This document shows positions 16,613 to 25,900 of a stretch of DNA of 64,000 nucleotides, piece by piece. Origin of the DNA: Paenibacillus lautus NBRC 15380 (GTDB lineage: Bacteria; Bacillota; Bacilli; Paenibacillales; Paenibacillaceae); contig NZ_BIMF01000001.1 in the NCBI RefSeq assembly GCF_004000945.1, positions 496,001 to 560,000 of the forward strand. Reading direction: 5' to 3'. Position 1 is the first letter of the stretch; each line of letters begins with the position of its first letter. The position numbers were made by a program, and so were the translations under genes. The notes beneath the pieces are model-generated. The model saw only the letters and a program-made list of their open reading frames with translations, made no database searches and was not told the origin of the DNA.

Positions 16613-17155
16613 TCACGCGGTCCATATTCGATGTATGCCGAGTGCATCTTGCAGAAAACGGAGCTGGTACACGTCAGGATTGGATAGTGCCTCCCATTCA
16701 CGGAACCCAATTCGATCATCATAATGCTTCAGCAGAAGCGAGACCAGGTTGCCATGCGACACGATGACAGCATTCTGGCTGGAGTTCTGCAGGACATCCT
16801 CCACCACACGAACTGCACGATGCATGGCTGTACGACTTGATTCCCCGCCTTCAAAACACAAGTCCAAATCATCATAAGTTCGGCGAAGCATCTCCCGCCA
16901 AGCAGGGTTATTACGACCCGATAGAACCCTCTCCGTTAATCTCTCATCCATCACAACTTTCACGCCAATGAGATTCGCCAAGGGTTTTATCGTATCGTAA
17001 GCCCTAAGGTAAGGGCTCGAAACAATATGATCAATCCCTTTATCAGATAAAAACTCCGCAAGTTCAAGTGCTTGCTGAATACCCTGCCCAGTTAACGGAG
17101 CGTCGGCGGCTTGTCCCTCCGCCTTGCAATGCCGCACAATAAATATGTTTTTCAT
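16613..17155 (-). CDS. Histidine phosphatase family protein (phosphoglycerate-mutase fold)
   Basis: A 180-residue enzyme. The phosphate-binding motif FIVRHCKAEG (RHG-type, with the catalytic His) is at residues 5-14. A second catalytic His is in VIVSHGNLVSL near residue 130. ATG at 17155 follows AAAGGAGGT and replaces an upstream in-frame start lying inside the Nudix gene. It ends a three-gene unit with two Nudix hydrolases (16-base gap to the nearest). The set suggests clean-up of nucleotides or phosphorylated metabolites; the substrate is unknown. Confidence 0.88.
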   Translation of the reverse strand: MKNIFIVRHCKAEGQAADAPLTGQGIQQALELAEFLSDKGIDHIVSSPYLRAYDTIKPLANLIGVKVVMDERLTERVLSGRNNPAWREMLRRTYDDLDLCFEGGESSRTAMHRAVRVVEDVLQNSSQNAVIVSHGNLVSLLLKHYDDRIGFREWEALSNPDVYQLRFLQDALGIHRIWTA

Positions 17156-17171
17156 GAAACCAGCACCTCCT

Positions 17172-17618
17172 TTACAATCCAATATTACTCTTGCGGCCTT
17201 GATAGCTTCCTGACTCCGGAAATCCTCGCTTAACGATCGTCGAAAACTTCTCGGAGAACCCATGGCTCGCTAAATCTGCGATAGGGACCAGGACCACATC
17301 GCCGATAGGATTGAGATCGAACTCGTTCGATGGAAGCCGGATCTCACCCTCCAAACGTTCCAGCAAAAAAGTAATATGTAACAGTGAGGGCGATGAATCC
17401 GGTTTATCGCATTGATATAGGAGTTTCTTCACTTTTGTGATTAGCCCGGTTTCCTCTTCCATTTCTCGAACCATGGCTTCTTCCAGGGTTTCCCCCTGCT
17501 CTACCCTTCCTCCGGGCAGCGACCAGCCACGTTCTGACGAAACACTCTGTTTGACCAGCAAAATACGTTCGTCTTCAACCAAAATTCCGGTCACTCTGAC
17601 CTGCAACAGATTGCTCAT
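17172..17618 (-). CDS. Nudix hydrolase
   Basis: A 148-residue Nudix protein. The Nudix box (Gx5Ex7REUxEExGU) reads GGRVEQGETLEEAMVREMEE followed by ETG. The core strands VTGILVEDERILLVKQ precede it. ATG at 17618 is chosen; the ribosome binding site is weak (GGCGGTG), and an ATG at 17654 would add 12 residues. It would hydrolyse a nucleoside diphosphate linked to another group. It lies between another Nudix gene and a histidine phosphatase on the same strand. Confidence 0.88.
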   Translation of the reverse strand: MSNLLQVRVTGILVEDERILLVKQSVSSERGWSLPGGRVEQGETLEEAMVREMEEETGLITKVKKLLYQCDKPDSSPSLLHITFLLERLEGEIRLPSNEFDLNPIGDVVLVPIADLASHGFSEKFSTIVKRGFPESGSYQGRKSNIGL

Positions 17619-17663
17619 TACCACACCGCCATTTCGTTGGATTCTTCTCTCCATGGAAAATAC

Positions 17664-18095
17664 TTAGGTTCGCTTGCGCCGAGCCTCCTCCGCTCTTTGC
17701 ACACTTTCCTTCGTCCACGGCGGAGCCTTCGGGTGATTCATGATCTCGGACAGCGTCATCCACTGTACCGACTCGACCTCGTCCGGGCTCTTGCTGTAAG
17801 GCGTCCCCTTATCATACTCGCACAGGAACACCATGTTGATGACAGGACGGTCATCGTCCGTTACAAAAGAAGAGCTGTAGACATACGTGACGTTCTCCTT
17901 CACCTCTACGCCAACTTCTTCGTAAAGCTCCCGCTTCACCGTGCGCTCCAGAATATCCAGCGTGTGCCCCTCCCTGTCGACTTTGCCTCCCGCTAACGAG
18001 AGTGTTCCGCCCGCATGCTCTTCCTTAAGGCTGCGCGTAATCATCAGCCACTGCCCGTCCTTGCAGACGGCCCCTTCCACGTTGACGATAAACAT
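17664..18095 (-). CDS. Nudix hydrolase (MutT-like)
   Basis: A 143-residue Nudix protein with SLAGGKVDREGHTLDILERT, then VKRELYEEVG, completing the Nudix box. Glutamates for metal binding are present in RELYEEVG. The start has a GGAGGAGGGG site. It is first in the Nudix-Nudix-phosphatase unit (45-base gap to the next gene). The two Nudix proteins share little beyond the box, so they are not a recent duplication. Confidence 0.88.
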   Translation of the reverse strand: MFIVNVEGAVCKDGQWLMITRSLKEEHAGGTLSLAGGKVDREGHTLDILERTVKRELYEEVGVEVKENVTYVYSSSFVTDDDRPVINMVFLCEYDKGTPYSKSPDEVESVQWMTLSEIMNHPKAPPWTKESVQRAEEARRKRT

Positions 18096-18225
18096 GACAC
18101 CCCTCCTCCAACAACCTTTTATCTTACTTTACACGATTCTGGCGTCGGTTGACCATTGACTCTTACCTTACAGGAGACCGCAAAATAGGTTCCAGCATTG
18201 ATTCTGTAAGGAGGAATATATCACT

Positions 18226-19467
18226 ATGCCAAGCTCCATCCGTTTGCTCCACAACGGCTTCGTCCGAGCGATCCTGATTTCCAATGTATGCTCCCAGCTC
18301 GGAATATGGATCCGAAATTTTGCCGTTCTGCTGTTTGTCATGGACATGACAGGCGGGAATGCTTTTGCCATTTCCATGATTTCCGTCGCCGAATATGGAC
18401 CGATCTTTCTGTTTTCATTCATTGGGGGTGTATTCGCCGACCGTTGGCGTCCCAAAGCAACCATCATCTGGTGCGAGATACTAAGTGCTTGCTCAGTCTT
18501 TATCGTGTTTCTGATGCTGGAATCCGGCTCGTGGGGCGCTGTATTCTTCGCAACCTTATGCTCTTCCATCCTGTCGCAGTTCGCCCAGCCCTCCGGCATG
18601 AAGCTGTTCAAAATCCATGTGCGGGACGAGGATGCTTCCATTGGCATGTCGCTGCTGCAAACGCTGTTCTCTCTCTTTATGATCATCGGTCCGATGCTGG
18701 GCACATGGGTGTTTCAGCAATGGGGCATATCAGCTGCCCTCGTGTTAACGAGCGGATGGTTCATGTTATCTGCCCTAGCTATGCTGTTCGTGCCTAAAGA
18801 CCAAGAGGCATCTATGAACACTGCAACAGCAGCTCCCTCCATTCTTCAAGATATGACCGACGGCATTCGTTATGTTGTATTCAAAAGAGATCTGCTGCGA
18901 CTAAGCCTCTGCTTCATGGTTGTGGGTCTTGGGGTGGGACTGATCTCCCCGCTCAGCGTATTTCTGGTGACCGAACGCTTAGGCTTGTCCGCTCAGGACT
19001 TGCAGTGGATTACCATCCCTTACGGTGTCGGCGAAATCCTGGGTGGGATCGTAACGTTTATGCTCGCTTCCCGAATCGCTCCCGGTCGTTTACTGATGAT
19101 GGGGTTAATCGTGAACGGCGCAGGCATTCTCCTGCTGGGTCTGTCGACGCTCCTCTGGCTGACCATGCTCTCGCAATTCCTGATTGCGCTGCTGCAACCG
19201 GCTATTTTTATCGGGAACCACACCTTGGTCATGCAGCAAACGGAACAAGCCTATATCGGTCGGGTTACCGGCTTGCGCACGCCGCTCATGACCGGAGCCA
19301 TGCTGATCACAATGGGATGTTCCGGTCTATTGAAGCAGGCCATGTCACTAACTTCCGTATACGCTTTGGCTGGCGCATGTTTTCTCGTTGGATTCTGGAT
19401 GATCATCCCACTTCTCCATGATGGAAATAGAGGGATGACCGAACGTGGTGAAATAACAGAGGTATAA
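18226..19467 (+). CDS. MFS transporter
   Basis: A 413-residue major facilitator with about 12 membrane helices. The N-terminal half includes IWIRNFAVLLFVMDMTGGNA and the loop GGVFADRWRPK, a relaxed motif A between helices 2 and 3. It most resembles the MFS_3/enterobactin-exporter-like group often annotated as macrolide or drug efflux. A TAAGGAGG site precedes the ATG. It is transcribed alone and ends at a strong bidirectional hairpin. The exported compound is unknown. Confidence 0.9.
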   Translation: MPSSIRLLHNGFVRAILISNVCSQLGIWIRNFAVLLFVMDMTGGNAFAISMISVAEYGPIFLFSFIGGVFADRWRPKATIIWCEILSACSVFIVFLMLESGSWGAVFFATLCSSILSQFAQPSGMKLFKIHVRDEDASIGMSLLQTLFSLFMIIGPMLGTWVFQQWGISAALVLTSGWFMLSALAMLFVPKDQEASMNTATAAPSILQDMTDGIRYVVFKRDLLRLSLCFMVVGLGVGLISPLSVFLVTERLGLSAQDLQWITIPYGVGEILGGIVTFMLASRIAPGRLLMMGLIVNGAGILLLGLSTLLWLTMLSQFLIALLQPAIFIGNHTLVMQQTEQAYIGRVTGLRTPLMTGAMLITMGCSGLLKQAMSLTSVYALAGACFLVGFWMIIPLLHDGNRGMTERGEITEV

Positions 19468-19489
19468 ATGCATCCGCTGATAAATAAAA

Positions 19490-19526
19490 ACCGAGTGAAA
19501 ACGGGGTTATTCCCGTTGCACTCGGT
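19490..19526. terminator. Bidirectional terminator
   Basis: Nested stem ACCGAGTG...CACTCGGT enclosing AACGGG...CCCGTT, between the convergent MFS and MBL-fold genes. Confidence 0.85.
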
Positions 19527-19561
19527 TATCTGCTTTTCGACAATATAGCCCTACCCAGATC

Positions 19562-20221
19562 CTAAAGCTTGCTCAATATCTGCTCTATGACCTGCTTATC
19601 CAACGTAACATTATGACCCGATATACACGTGTCAAAATCCATTTCTTTATATTTCAAAAGCGTTTGTATATAAAGATCTTGTTCAACATAAATGCTTGGA
19701 ATAATTTCATCCATGGAGTCACCTACATTATCGCCTACATGGATCACCTGCTCTAACTCGTCCAATACACTTATGGAATCCACGGTATGGCCAGGAGTAT
19801 AAATGAGCCGTATGTTGTCTTCCGGAAAATATAATTCGTTATCAAATGTCAGATTGGGAAGAACCAATTCTGCCTCGCCCTCAACAAACCTCTTGTTTTT
19901 CTGTATCATGCCTTCCCAGCCTGACTCCATCATTTCCCTGCATAGTTTGTGAGATATGATGATACAGTCTCGGAACGAGCCATTTCCCCAGATATGGTCC
20001 CAATGATGATGCGTATTGATTACAATGGTTGGCTTGCTGTCATGCTTTATGTATTCTTTGACAGGCTCGATGTTCAATGAGCCCAGACCCGTATCGATAA
20101 TGTAATTATTCCGGTCTCCCATAATCAGTTGAACATTTAAATCCCATCCCGCAGGGATATGGTTGGTAAACAAGAAGCTTCTATTCTTTATCTTTTGAAT
20201 TTGCAATTCTACACCCGCCAA
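19562..20221 (-). CDS. MBL-fold metallo-hydrolase
   Basis: A 219-residue metallo-beta-lactamase-fold protein. The metal-binding HxHxDH motif is NTHHHWDHIWGN, preceded by NYIIDTGLGS. A later His is in YTPGHTVDSISVLD, the Asp in VIHVGDNVGDS, and a final His in ISGHNVTLD. All main ligands are present, so an active di-zinc hydrolase is likely (glyoxalase-II, lactonase or similar). It has no signal peptide. It is a single gene convergent with the MFS gene; the substrate is not predictable. Confidence 0.88.
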   Translation of the reverse strand: MAGVELQIQKIKNRSFLFTNHIPAGWDLNVQLIMGDRNNYIIDTGLGSLNIEPVKEYIKHDSKPTIVINTHHHWDHIWGNGSFRDCIIISHKLCREMMESGWEGMIQKNKRFVEGEAELVLPNLTFDNELYFPEDNIRLIYTPGHTVDSISVLDELEQVIHVGDNVGDSMDEIIPSIYVEQDLYIQTLLKYKEMDFDTCISGHNVTLDKQVIEQILSKL

Positions 20222-20448
20222 CTGTAATTTTTTTGATTATGAATCGTACCCAATTATACATCGCTTCGAGTACGGAGACCAGCGAGTCGCAGATTCGCCC
20301 AAAGCGTATTCCCTTTGGGAGGAATAGCCCGATTCATATCGGCACGGTTTTTTATATCTTAAATCATGGCCTGGGTATTATTCCGGGAGGAACGATCCGT
20401 TATAATGAACCATAAGGCAACCTAACTTTTCCAAAATAACGGATTGAG

Positions 20449-20976
20449 GTGAGTTGTGTGACAGGAAAGACCCTTGTTCATCCTGATGGTCGAACCGTAA
20501 CCTTACTCGAAAGCGGCACTGACGATCAAGGGGACTATCTCTTGGTACAACATACGATTGTTAAGCAAGGTCCGATGAACGGCCCGCATTGGCATCCGGT
20601 TCTGCAAGAAACATTTACTGTACAAGAGGGGCATATGCGATTTGTGATTGACGGAGAAGAGACGACCGTGGAACAAGGGGGGCAGGCCAGCATCCGTCCG
20701 ACTCAGATTCATCAATTCTGGAATGTTAGCAAGGACCGTCTGGTTGCCCTGCATGAGATTCGCCCTCCGGGACAACATTGGGATATGTTTGAGCTTATTC
20801 ACAAATTGGAATGTGAAGGCAAGCTTAACAACAAGGGAATTCCTTCGAATCCTTTATGGCTTGGTGTCGCTTGGAGCGTTATGGATGGGTACCTCGCCGG
20901 ACCGCCCCGGATTTTGCAGACGGTTGTTTTAGGTGGATTAGCACGGCTAGCTGATCTTCTGAAATATCGAGTCTAG
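20449..20976 (+). CDS. Cupin-domain protein
   Basis: A 175-residue protein with one cupin barrel. Motif 1 is GPHWHPVLQETFTVQEGHM and motif 2 includes IRPTQIHQFWNVSKD. The His and Glu metal ligands are retained. The C-terminal 60 residues are amphipathic or hydrophobic. GTG at 20449 is the longest start; GTG at 20458 is close behind. It lies 25 bases upstream of a methyltransferase gene, with which it may be cotranscribed. The function is unknown; such cupins are often small-molecule dioxygenases or isomerases. Confidence 0.82.
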   Translation: MSCVTGKTLVHPDGRTVTLLESGTDDQGDYLLVQHTIVKQGPMNGPHWHPVLQETFTVQEGHMRFVIDGEETTVEQGGQASIRPTQIHQFWNVSKDRLVALHEIRPPGQHWDMFELIHKLECEGKLNNKGIPSNPLWLGVAWSVMDGYLAGPPRILQTVVLGGLARLADLLKYRV

Positions 20977-21000
20977 GATGATTCCTAGAAGGAGGTGCCT

Positions 21001-21732
21001 ATGAGCTATCACGGATCCGATTTTTATGACAACGACACGAACTTCGAGAAGTACATGGAGCGACGGCAAGGGCAGGAGAACGCCAACGATACATTGGAGA
21101 AACCCGTCATCTGGCAGCTGCTGGGAGATATCTCGGATCGGCAAGTATTGGACCTGGGGTGCGGCGATGCTGGCTTTGGCGTGGAATTGCTCAACAAAGG
21201 TTGTGCTGCGTATGTAGGGATTGAAGGCTCTCGTAATATGGTGGAAGCCGCCTCAAGCAACCTGACCGATTACAACAACGGAACCGTTGTGCATACGAGG
21301 ATTGAGGACTTTGCATATCCCCGCGATTCCTATGATCTGGTGCTCTCCAGGCTCGCCATTCATTATCTGCAGGATATCGAGCGCGTCTTTCAATGCATTC
21401 ATCAGAGCTTGAAGCCGAGCGGCAGGTTTGTCTTCTCCGTCGAGCATCCCGTCATTACCTCCACGCTTCAGCCGTCCGGCACACGAACGAACTGGGTCGT
21501 GGACAATTACTTCAGCGAAGGCTACCGGGAACAACAATGGCTCGGCGGCACCGTTCATAAGTACCATCGAACCGTCGAGGATTACTTCCGGGCGATGCAG
21601 GAAGCCGGCTTTACCGTGGAACACCTAAGGGAGTCCAGACCTGTGCGAGAACATTTCTTAAACGAAGAAACTTATGAGCGCAGGTGCAGAATCCCACTGT
21701 TTCTGCTTCTTGCGGGGAGAAAGAGCGCGTAA
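21001..21732 (+). CDS. Class I SAM-dependent methyltransferase
   Basis: A 243-residue methyltransferase. The SAM-binding motif I is VLDLGCGDAGFG and the acidic post-I residue lies in YVGIEGSRNM. Motif II is YDLVLSRLAIHYL, followed by SLKPSGRFVFSVEHP. ATG at 21001 follows AGGAGGT; a GTG six bases earlier is less suitable. It is similar to the UbiE/Methyltransf_11 group acting on small molecules. It lies downstream of the cupin gene. Confidence 0.9.
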   Translation: MSYHGSDFYDNDTNFEKYMERRQGQENANDTLEKPVIWQLLGDISDRQVLDLGCGDAGFGVELLNKGCAAYVGIEGSRNMVEAASSNLTDYNNGTVVHTRIEDFAYPRDSYDLVLSRLAIHYLQDIERVFQCIHQSLKPSGRFVFSVEHPVITSTLQPSGTRTNWVVDNYFSEGYREQQWLGGTVHKYHRTVEDYFRAMQEAGFTVEHLRESRPVREHFLNEETYERRCRIPLFLLLAGRKSA

Positions 21733-21757
21733 CTCCCATTCCATTCCGAAAAAAAAA

Positions 21758-21788
21758 CACCCTTCCACTTCACAAGTGGGAAAGGGTG
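21758..21788. terminator. Terminator between methyltransferase and helicase genes
   Basis: CACCCTT...AAGGGTG hairpin with an inner CACTT/AAGTG stem, lying between convergent genes. A/T runs flank both sides. Confidence 0.7.
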
Positions 21789-21816
21789 CTTTCTGCTTCA
21801 CTATCGTTATTTCTGC

Positions 21817-23289
21817 TTATGAGGATCTGCCGGTCTTGGTTCCTTTATTGAATCCCTCAGACTTGCGCTTACGGGCTTGGCCATCCATAGGTTTCTGAGC
21901 AGCTTCCGATTTGAACTTACGTGCCATCTCTGAATACGGATTACTGACGGCTTCCGCCTTCGGCTTACGTGCCGAATTCGTGCCCAAATGACGAGCCGCA
22001 TCTGATTTCGGCTTACGAGCCGTGTCGGTCTTCGGTTTGCGAGCCGCATCCGCCTTCGGTTTAGCGGGCCTCGATGCAGCTGGCTTGCCGTTGCCGGATT
22101 TGGCCGAGCCCGATTTCGGCGATCGGTCTACCTTAGCAGCTCTTAAGGAGCCTGACATCGGGAAGGCATGGTCCTTCACTTCGGGAATGGACTTTCCGAT
22201 TAACTTCTCGATATCCCGGAGAAAAGGCACCTCGTCCACTTCGCAGAATGATATCGCCGTTCCGCTCAGTCCTGCACGCCCCGTCCGGCCAATCCGGTGA
22301 ACGTACGTCTCCGGAATGTTCGGTAGATTGAAGTTAATGACATGCGACAGCTCGTCGATATCGATGCCTCTAGCAGCAATATCTGTCGCCACCAGTACCC
22401 GGGTCTCCCCGCTTTTGAAATTTTTGAGTGCCGTCTGGCGGCTGACCTGCGATTTATTCCCGTGAATGGCTTGAGCCGAGATGTTCACCTTCGTCAGGTC
22501 GCGCACAACCCGGTCAGCGCCGCGCTTCGTACGGGTAAAGACCAAGGCCGACACGATGGATGGGTCCTTCATCAGCTCATTCAATTGCTTCTGCTTATTT
22601 CCTGTTTCCAGCAGGTACACCGATTGCTTGATTCGTTCGGCCGTAGAGGAAACCGGGGTAATCTCCACTTTTACGGGATTGTGCAATAATGTTTTGACAA
22701 GCTGGGTGATCTCCGCAGGCATCGTGGCCGAGAAGAACAGCGTTTGTCTTTTGCTCGGCATTTTGGCGATAATGCGCTTCACGTCATGAATAAAGCCCAT
22801 ATCGAGCATCCGATCGGCCTCATCCAGCACCAGAATCTCCACATGCTGCAGATCGACACGCTTCTGATTCATAAGATCCAGGAGTCTGCCTGGGGTAGCA
22901 ATGAGAATGTCCGCTCCTTGCTGAAGCGCCCGCTCCTGCGTTTTTTGCGAAACGCCGCCAACAATTGCCGTCGAACGCAGCTTCGTGAACTGACTGTAGG
23001 CTTTCACGTTATCCGAAATTTGCAGGGCAAGTTCCCGGGTCGGCGACAAGACCAACGCGCGAATACGGCGCGACATGCCCGGTTTAGGGGGTTGTTCGTT
23101 CAACAGCTGAATCATCGGCACCGAAAAAGCGGCGGTCTTCCCTGTTCCGGTCTGCGCGCAGCCCAGCAAATCTCTGCCGGCCAACACAGCGGGGATCGCC
23201 TGAGCCTGAATAGGCGTTGGCGTCTTGTAATTCTCCTTCGCTAAAGCCTTGAGAATCACGGGGGATATATTTAAATCTTGAAATGTCAT
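21817..23289 (-). CDS. DEAD-box RNA helicase with basic repeat tail
   Basis: A 490-residue ATP-dependent RNA helicase of the RhlE/CshA type. The Q motif is around [11 protein letters not shown]. Motif I is [10 protein letters not shown], Ia [29 protein letters not shown] and [12 protein letters not shown]. The last 110 residues are a low-complexity basic tail with repeated ARKPK-type units (for example [11 protein letters not shown]), which would bind RNA non-specifically. Relatives remodel RNA in ribosome assembly or mRNA decay, often in the cold. The gene stands alone. Confidence 0.95.
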   Translation of the reverse strand: MTFQDLNISPVILKALAKENYKTPTPIQAQAIPAVLAGRDLLGCAQTGTGKTAAFSVPMIQLLNEQPPKPGMSRRIRALVLSPTRELALQISDNVKAYSQFTKLRSTAIVGGVSQKTQERALQQGADILIATPGRLLDLMNQKRVDLQHVEILVLDEADRMLDMGFIHDVKRIIAKMPSKRQTLFFSATMPAEITQLVKTLLHNPVKVEITPVSSTAERIKQSVYLLETGNKQKQLNELMKDPSIVSALVFTRTKRGADRVVRDLTKVNISAQAIHGNKSQVSRQTALKNFKSGETRVLVATDIAARGIDIDELSHVINFNLPNIPETYVHRIGRTGRAGLSGTAISFCEVDEVPFLRDIEKLIGKSIPEVKDHAFPMSGSLRAAKVDRSPKSGSAKSGNGKPAASRPAKPKADAARKPKTDTARKPKSDAARHLGTNSARKPKAEAVSNPYSEMARKFKSEAAQKPMDGQARKRKSEGFNKGTKTGRSS

Positions 23290-23417
23290 GGGGTCTCCTT
23301 TAAGGTAAATACCTATATTGTCTCATCACGTAACATGGGGCATCTCATAATCGAGTCTCCACAAGCCGTTCCTTTACGTCATAACATATAAGGATACCAT
23401 ACATTGGTATAAAAAAA

Positions 23418-23440
23418 GAAGCGGAATTTTTCTCCGCCTC
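23418..23440 (-). terminator. Terminator after the radical SAM/SPASM gene
   Basis: GAGGCGGA...TCCGCTTC stem followed by seven Ts on the minus strand, right after the stop codon. Confidence 0.8.
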
Positions 23441-23444
23441 TTGT

Positions 23445-24320
23445 TTAAGCCCCAAACCGCTGCCGATACCCGCATTTTCTGCATAATTCCTCAACGGCTT
23501 CCCGGCGTGAAAATCCATCCACAAGATTGTTCGCCCGCCCCCCATCGACGATGTCCGAGAAGGACTTCTGATGAATATTGCCCAAATTGATGACCCCTTC
23601 CCCGTCCAGACAGCACGGTACAACCGTCCCGTCTACGAGAATGGCCGCCTGGCTGCGAAGCGCATGGCAGAAGCCTTTGCCGTCATCCTCCGGCCCTGTT
23701 AGACTTGGCCACTGGAATTCATAATCCTGGTTCAGATAGACATGGTCGGCAACCTTCACGCCACCGCCGGGTTCAACCTTTTCCTCGATTCGGTAGTCCA
23801 GATTAAATTCCTGCTCCAGAATTTCGAGTGTCTGGCGGTTGCGGCTCTTCTCCAGGTTCGTTTGGTTGTCCTGCGTCAGATTCCACAAACGGAACGAAAA
23901 GATGACTTTATGCTCCTCCGCGGCACGAACAAAGGAGAGTATCTCCCGCAAATATCCCTCACGATTGGTTGAACCCACATGTCCGTCGAAGCTGTGGAGC
24001 GAGAAGTTCATCTGTCTCAATGCCGGCTTGCCCAGCAGCTTATGCCGATTCTTGGCAATCAACGTGCCATTGGTCGTGATGTTGACCTTGAACCCCTTCT
24101 CATGGCTAATATCCAGCAGCTCATCGATCTTCGGGTGGAGCAGCGGCTCCCCCTTCACATGCAGATAAATGTAACTCGTATGCGGCTTGATTTCGTCCAA
24201 TCTTCTCGCAAAGTCCTCCACTTTAATGAAGTTGGCCTTGCGCTCCGTCGGCGGGCAGAACGTGCAGGCCAGATTACAAATACTCGTAATTTCTATGTAA
24301 ACTTTCTTAAACGTCTTCAA
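23445..24320 (-). CDS. Radical SAM/SPASM domain protein
   Basis: A 291-residue radical SAM enzyme. The signature CNLACTFC is near residue 15, and VKGEPLLHPK is a GGE-like segment near residue 52. The C-terminal SPASM-type region has Cys in FCHAL, VVPCCLDGEG and ELCRKCGYRQRFGA, able to hold auxiliary Fe-S clusters. The start is TTG at 24320 behind GGGG; upstream in-frame codons back to 24446 lack a ribosome binding site. Relatives mature peptides or modify small molecules, but no precursor peptide gene was found beside it. A fragment of a close paralogue's 3' end is at 59801-59857. Confidence 0.85.
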   Translation of the reverse strand: MKTFKKVYIEITSICNLACTFCPPTERKANFIKVEDFARRLDEIKPHTSYIYLHVKGEPLLHPKIDELLDISHEKGFKVNITTNGTLIAKNRHKLLGKPALRQMNFSLHSFDGHVGSTNREGYLREILSFVRAAEEHKVIFSFRLWNLTQDNQTNLEKSRNRQTLEILEQEFNLDYRIEEKVEPGGGVKVADHVYLNQDYEFQWPSLTGPEDDGKGFCHALRSQAAILVDGTVVPCCLDGEGVINLGNIHQKSFSDIVDGGRANNLVDGFSRREAVEELCRKCGYRQRFGA

Positions 24321-24457
24321 AATGTTATCCCCAATCCCATGTCTATGATCGTATGACGATTTGCCAGCTTGGTCGCTTGCCGATCCTACATATCGTACCA
24401 TAGGCGGGCTTTTACAGCTACAATTACAAATGCGATCTGGTGCCATTCTGTATAAAA

Positions 24458-24487
24458 CGAAAGAAGAGGGAGCACCCTCTTCTTTCG
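24458..24487. terminator. Bidirectional terminator after the BlaR1-like gene
   Basis: A 13-bp stem CGAAAGAAGAGGG / CCCTCTTCTTTCG with a 4-base loop and T runs on both sides. Confidence 0.85.
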
Positions 24488-24578
24488 TTTTTGCTCTAAT
24501 TAACGTTCATCGTTTATGTTGAATTCGTCACTCTTGAGCATCAAACATACTCAGCAGGTTCTTCAAGCGTCATGGATC

Positions 24579-25892
24579 TTATCGTGATGGAAGTACCCGG
24601 GGGGTCAAGTTTGGATGAGACTTATAACCCTGGTCGACAGGACGAGTTTCTTGTGGATGAGTTTCAGCATCGTTTCCTTCATTCTCAACTATAAGTACAG
24701 GACGAGCTTCTTCTGGCCGAGGTTCAACATGGTTTCCTTCATGCTCAACTACAGGTACAGGACGAGCTTCTTCTAGCCGAGGTTCAACATTGTTTCCATC
24801 ATTCTCAACGACGGCAGCCGAAGGGGCAGCTTCTGTTGGTTGAGCTTCAGCTTGACTTTCCTCATTTCCAATGACTTTGGGCGTATGGCTAGAAGCCCAT
24901 GCCGCTGCTGATGTACTAATTACAGCAACCAAGGACACCGCTGCTATCGTGAGATACAGTGCTTTCTTTTTTTGTTTCTTTACATTAAGCATCATCATTA
25001 ATCTCCTTTTCAATTGTTTGCCGTCACCGGATAAGGAGGCACAAAATTGCACGGGTAAATTCCTTGATCCTGCTACGACGCTTAAAATCGTCTCCCCATA
25101 GCGTTTTCGCTCGGCATAGGACATCTCTTTTACGACTTCTTCATCACAAGACAGCTCACTCCATGCGTGAATGTCCTTGCGAAGAATGTGTACCAAGGGG
25201 TTAAACCAATGTAAGGCGCTTGCTCCGAGCGTGAACGCTTTGACCCATAAATCTTTCCGTTTCAGATGGATCAACTCATGACGGATCACCATGTCCACGT
25301 TAACGGTATTCTCGATAGGGAGATAAATGGTTGGTTTCCACAGGCCGACAAGAACAGGACTCCGAATGATGGAGCTGTGGAAAAGCCGGACGTTGCTTTT
25401 CACACCAAGGGCTTCCTGGATGAAAGGGAGCTGTTTGGCAGCTTCGCTGCTTATCGGAACGGTGGTACGCGTATGTTCTAGTTTCTTTAGAAATCTGCGA
25501 TAACAATACATCTGCCATCCAGCAAAAGTTATAGCGCCGATTGCCCATAGGACAATTAGGGGAAGGGCTACGTTTGCTGAAATGGTCTGATCTCGGATGA
25601 GCGGCTCCGGATGAATCCCTGAATATGGACCGGGCAGCGCATGTTGCACTGTTGAAGGCAACTCGTTCACGATCGGGACGGTTGCTGTTCCATCGAATAT
25701 AAAGAACGGTGAAATCCAGTGAATACCAAGGACTACGGGTAATAGAAAAAAGCCTACTGCCATTATGCTAATTCCATAGCGCCACTTTGTAGGAAAGGCA
25801 TTAATGGATACGATCCGCAGTACAAGAATACAGGCTACGACGGCACTTCCAGCAACGGTAAGGGTAAACAGCAATTCGAGAATAGTATTCAT
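24579..25892 (-). CDS. BlaR1/MecR1-like M56 membrane metallopeptidase without sensor domain
   Basis: A 437-residue protein; ATG at 25892 follows GGGGGG. There are about four membrane helices (near 5-30, 40-65, 115-135 and 300-320). The zinc-peptidase motif is HELIHLKRKD, with a downstream Glu in SELSCDEEVV. In BlaR1 the protein would continue into an extracellular penicillin-binding sensor. Here the last helix is followed only by about 110 residues of acidic, Pro/Glu-rich sequence with three near-identical 20-residue repeats. It partners with the BlaI gene 8 bases upstream and presumably cleaves or triggers loss of BlaI on a cell-envelope signal. Beta-lactam sensing is doubtful. Confidence 0.88.
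   Translation of the reverse strand: MNTILELLFTLTVAGSAVVACILVLRIVSINAFPTKWRYGISIMAVGFFLLPVVLGIHWISPFFIFDGTATVPIVNELPSTVQHALPGPYSGIHPEPLIRDQTISANVALPLIVLWAIGAITFAGWQMYCYRRFLKKLEHTRTTVPISSEAAKQLPFIQEALGVKSNVRLFHSSIIRSPVLVGLWKPTIYLPIENTVNVDMVIRHELIHLKRKDLWVKAFTLGASALHWFNPLVHILRKDIHAWSELSCDEEVVKEMSYAERKRYGETILSVVAGSRNLPVQFCASLSGDGKQLKRRLMMMLNVKKQKKKALYLTIAAVSLVAVISTSAAAWASSHTPKVIGNEESQAEAQPTEAAPSAAVVENDGNNVEPRLEEARPVPVVEHEGNHVEPRPEEARPVLIVENEGNDAETHPQETRPVDQGYKSHPNLTPRVLPSR
24633..24812 (-). repeat. Three tandem 60-bp repeats inside the BlaR1-like gene
   Basis: Three consecutive 20-residue units (VVENDGNNVEPRLEEARPVP and two variants) near the C-terminus. The DNA copies are strongly alike, notably around ACAGGACGAGCTTCTT, pointing to recent expansion. 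Confidence 0.8.
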
Positions 25893-25900
25893 AAGCCCCC

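Noticed and set aside
20233..20415. A 60-codon plus-strand ORF between the MBL and cupin genes
   Set aside because: No ribosome binding site, composition unlike a protein, and it spans the divergent promoter region.
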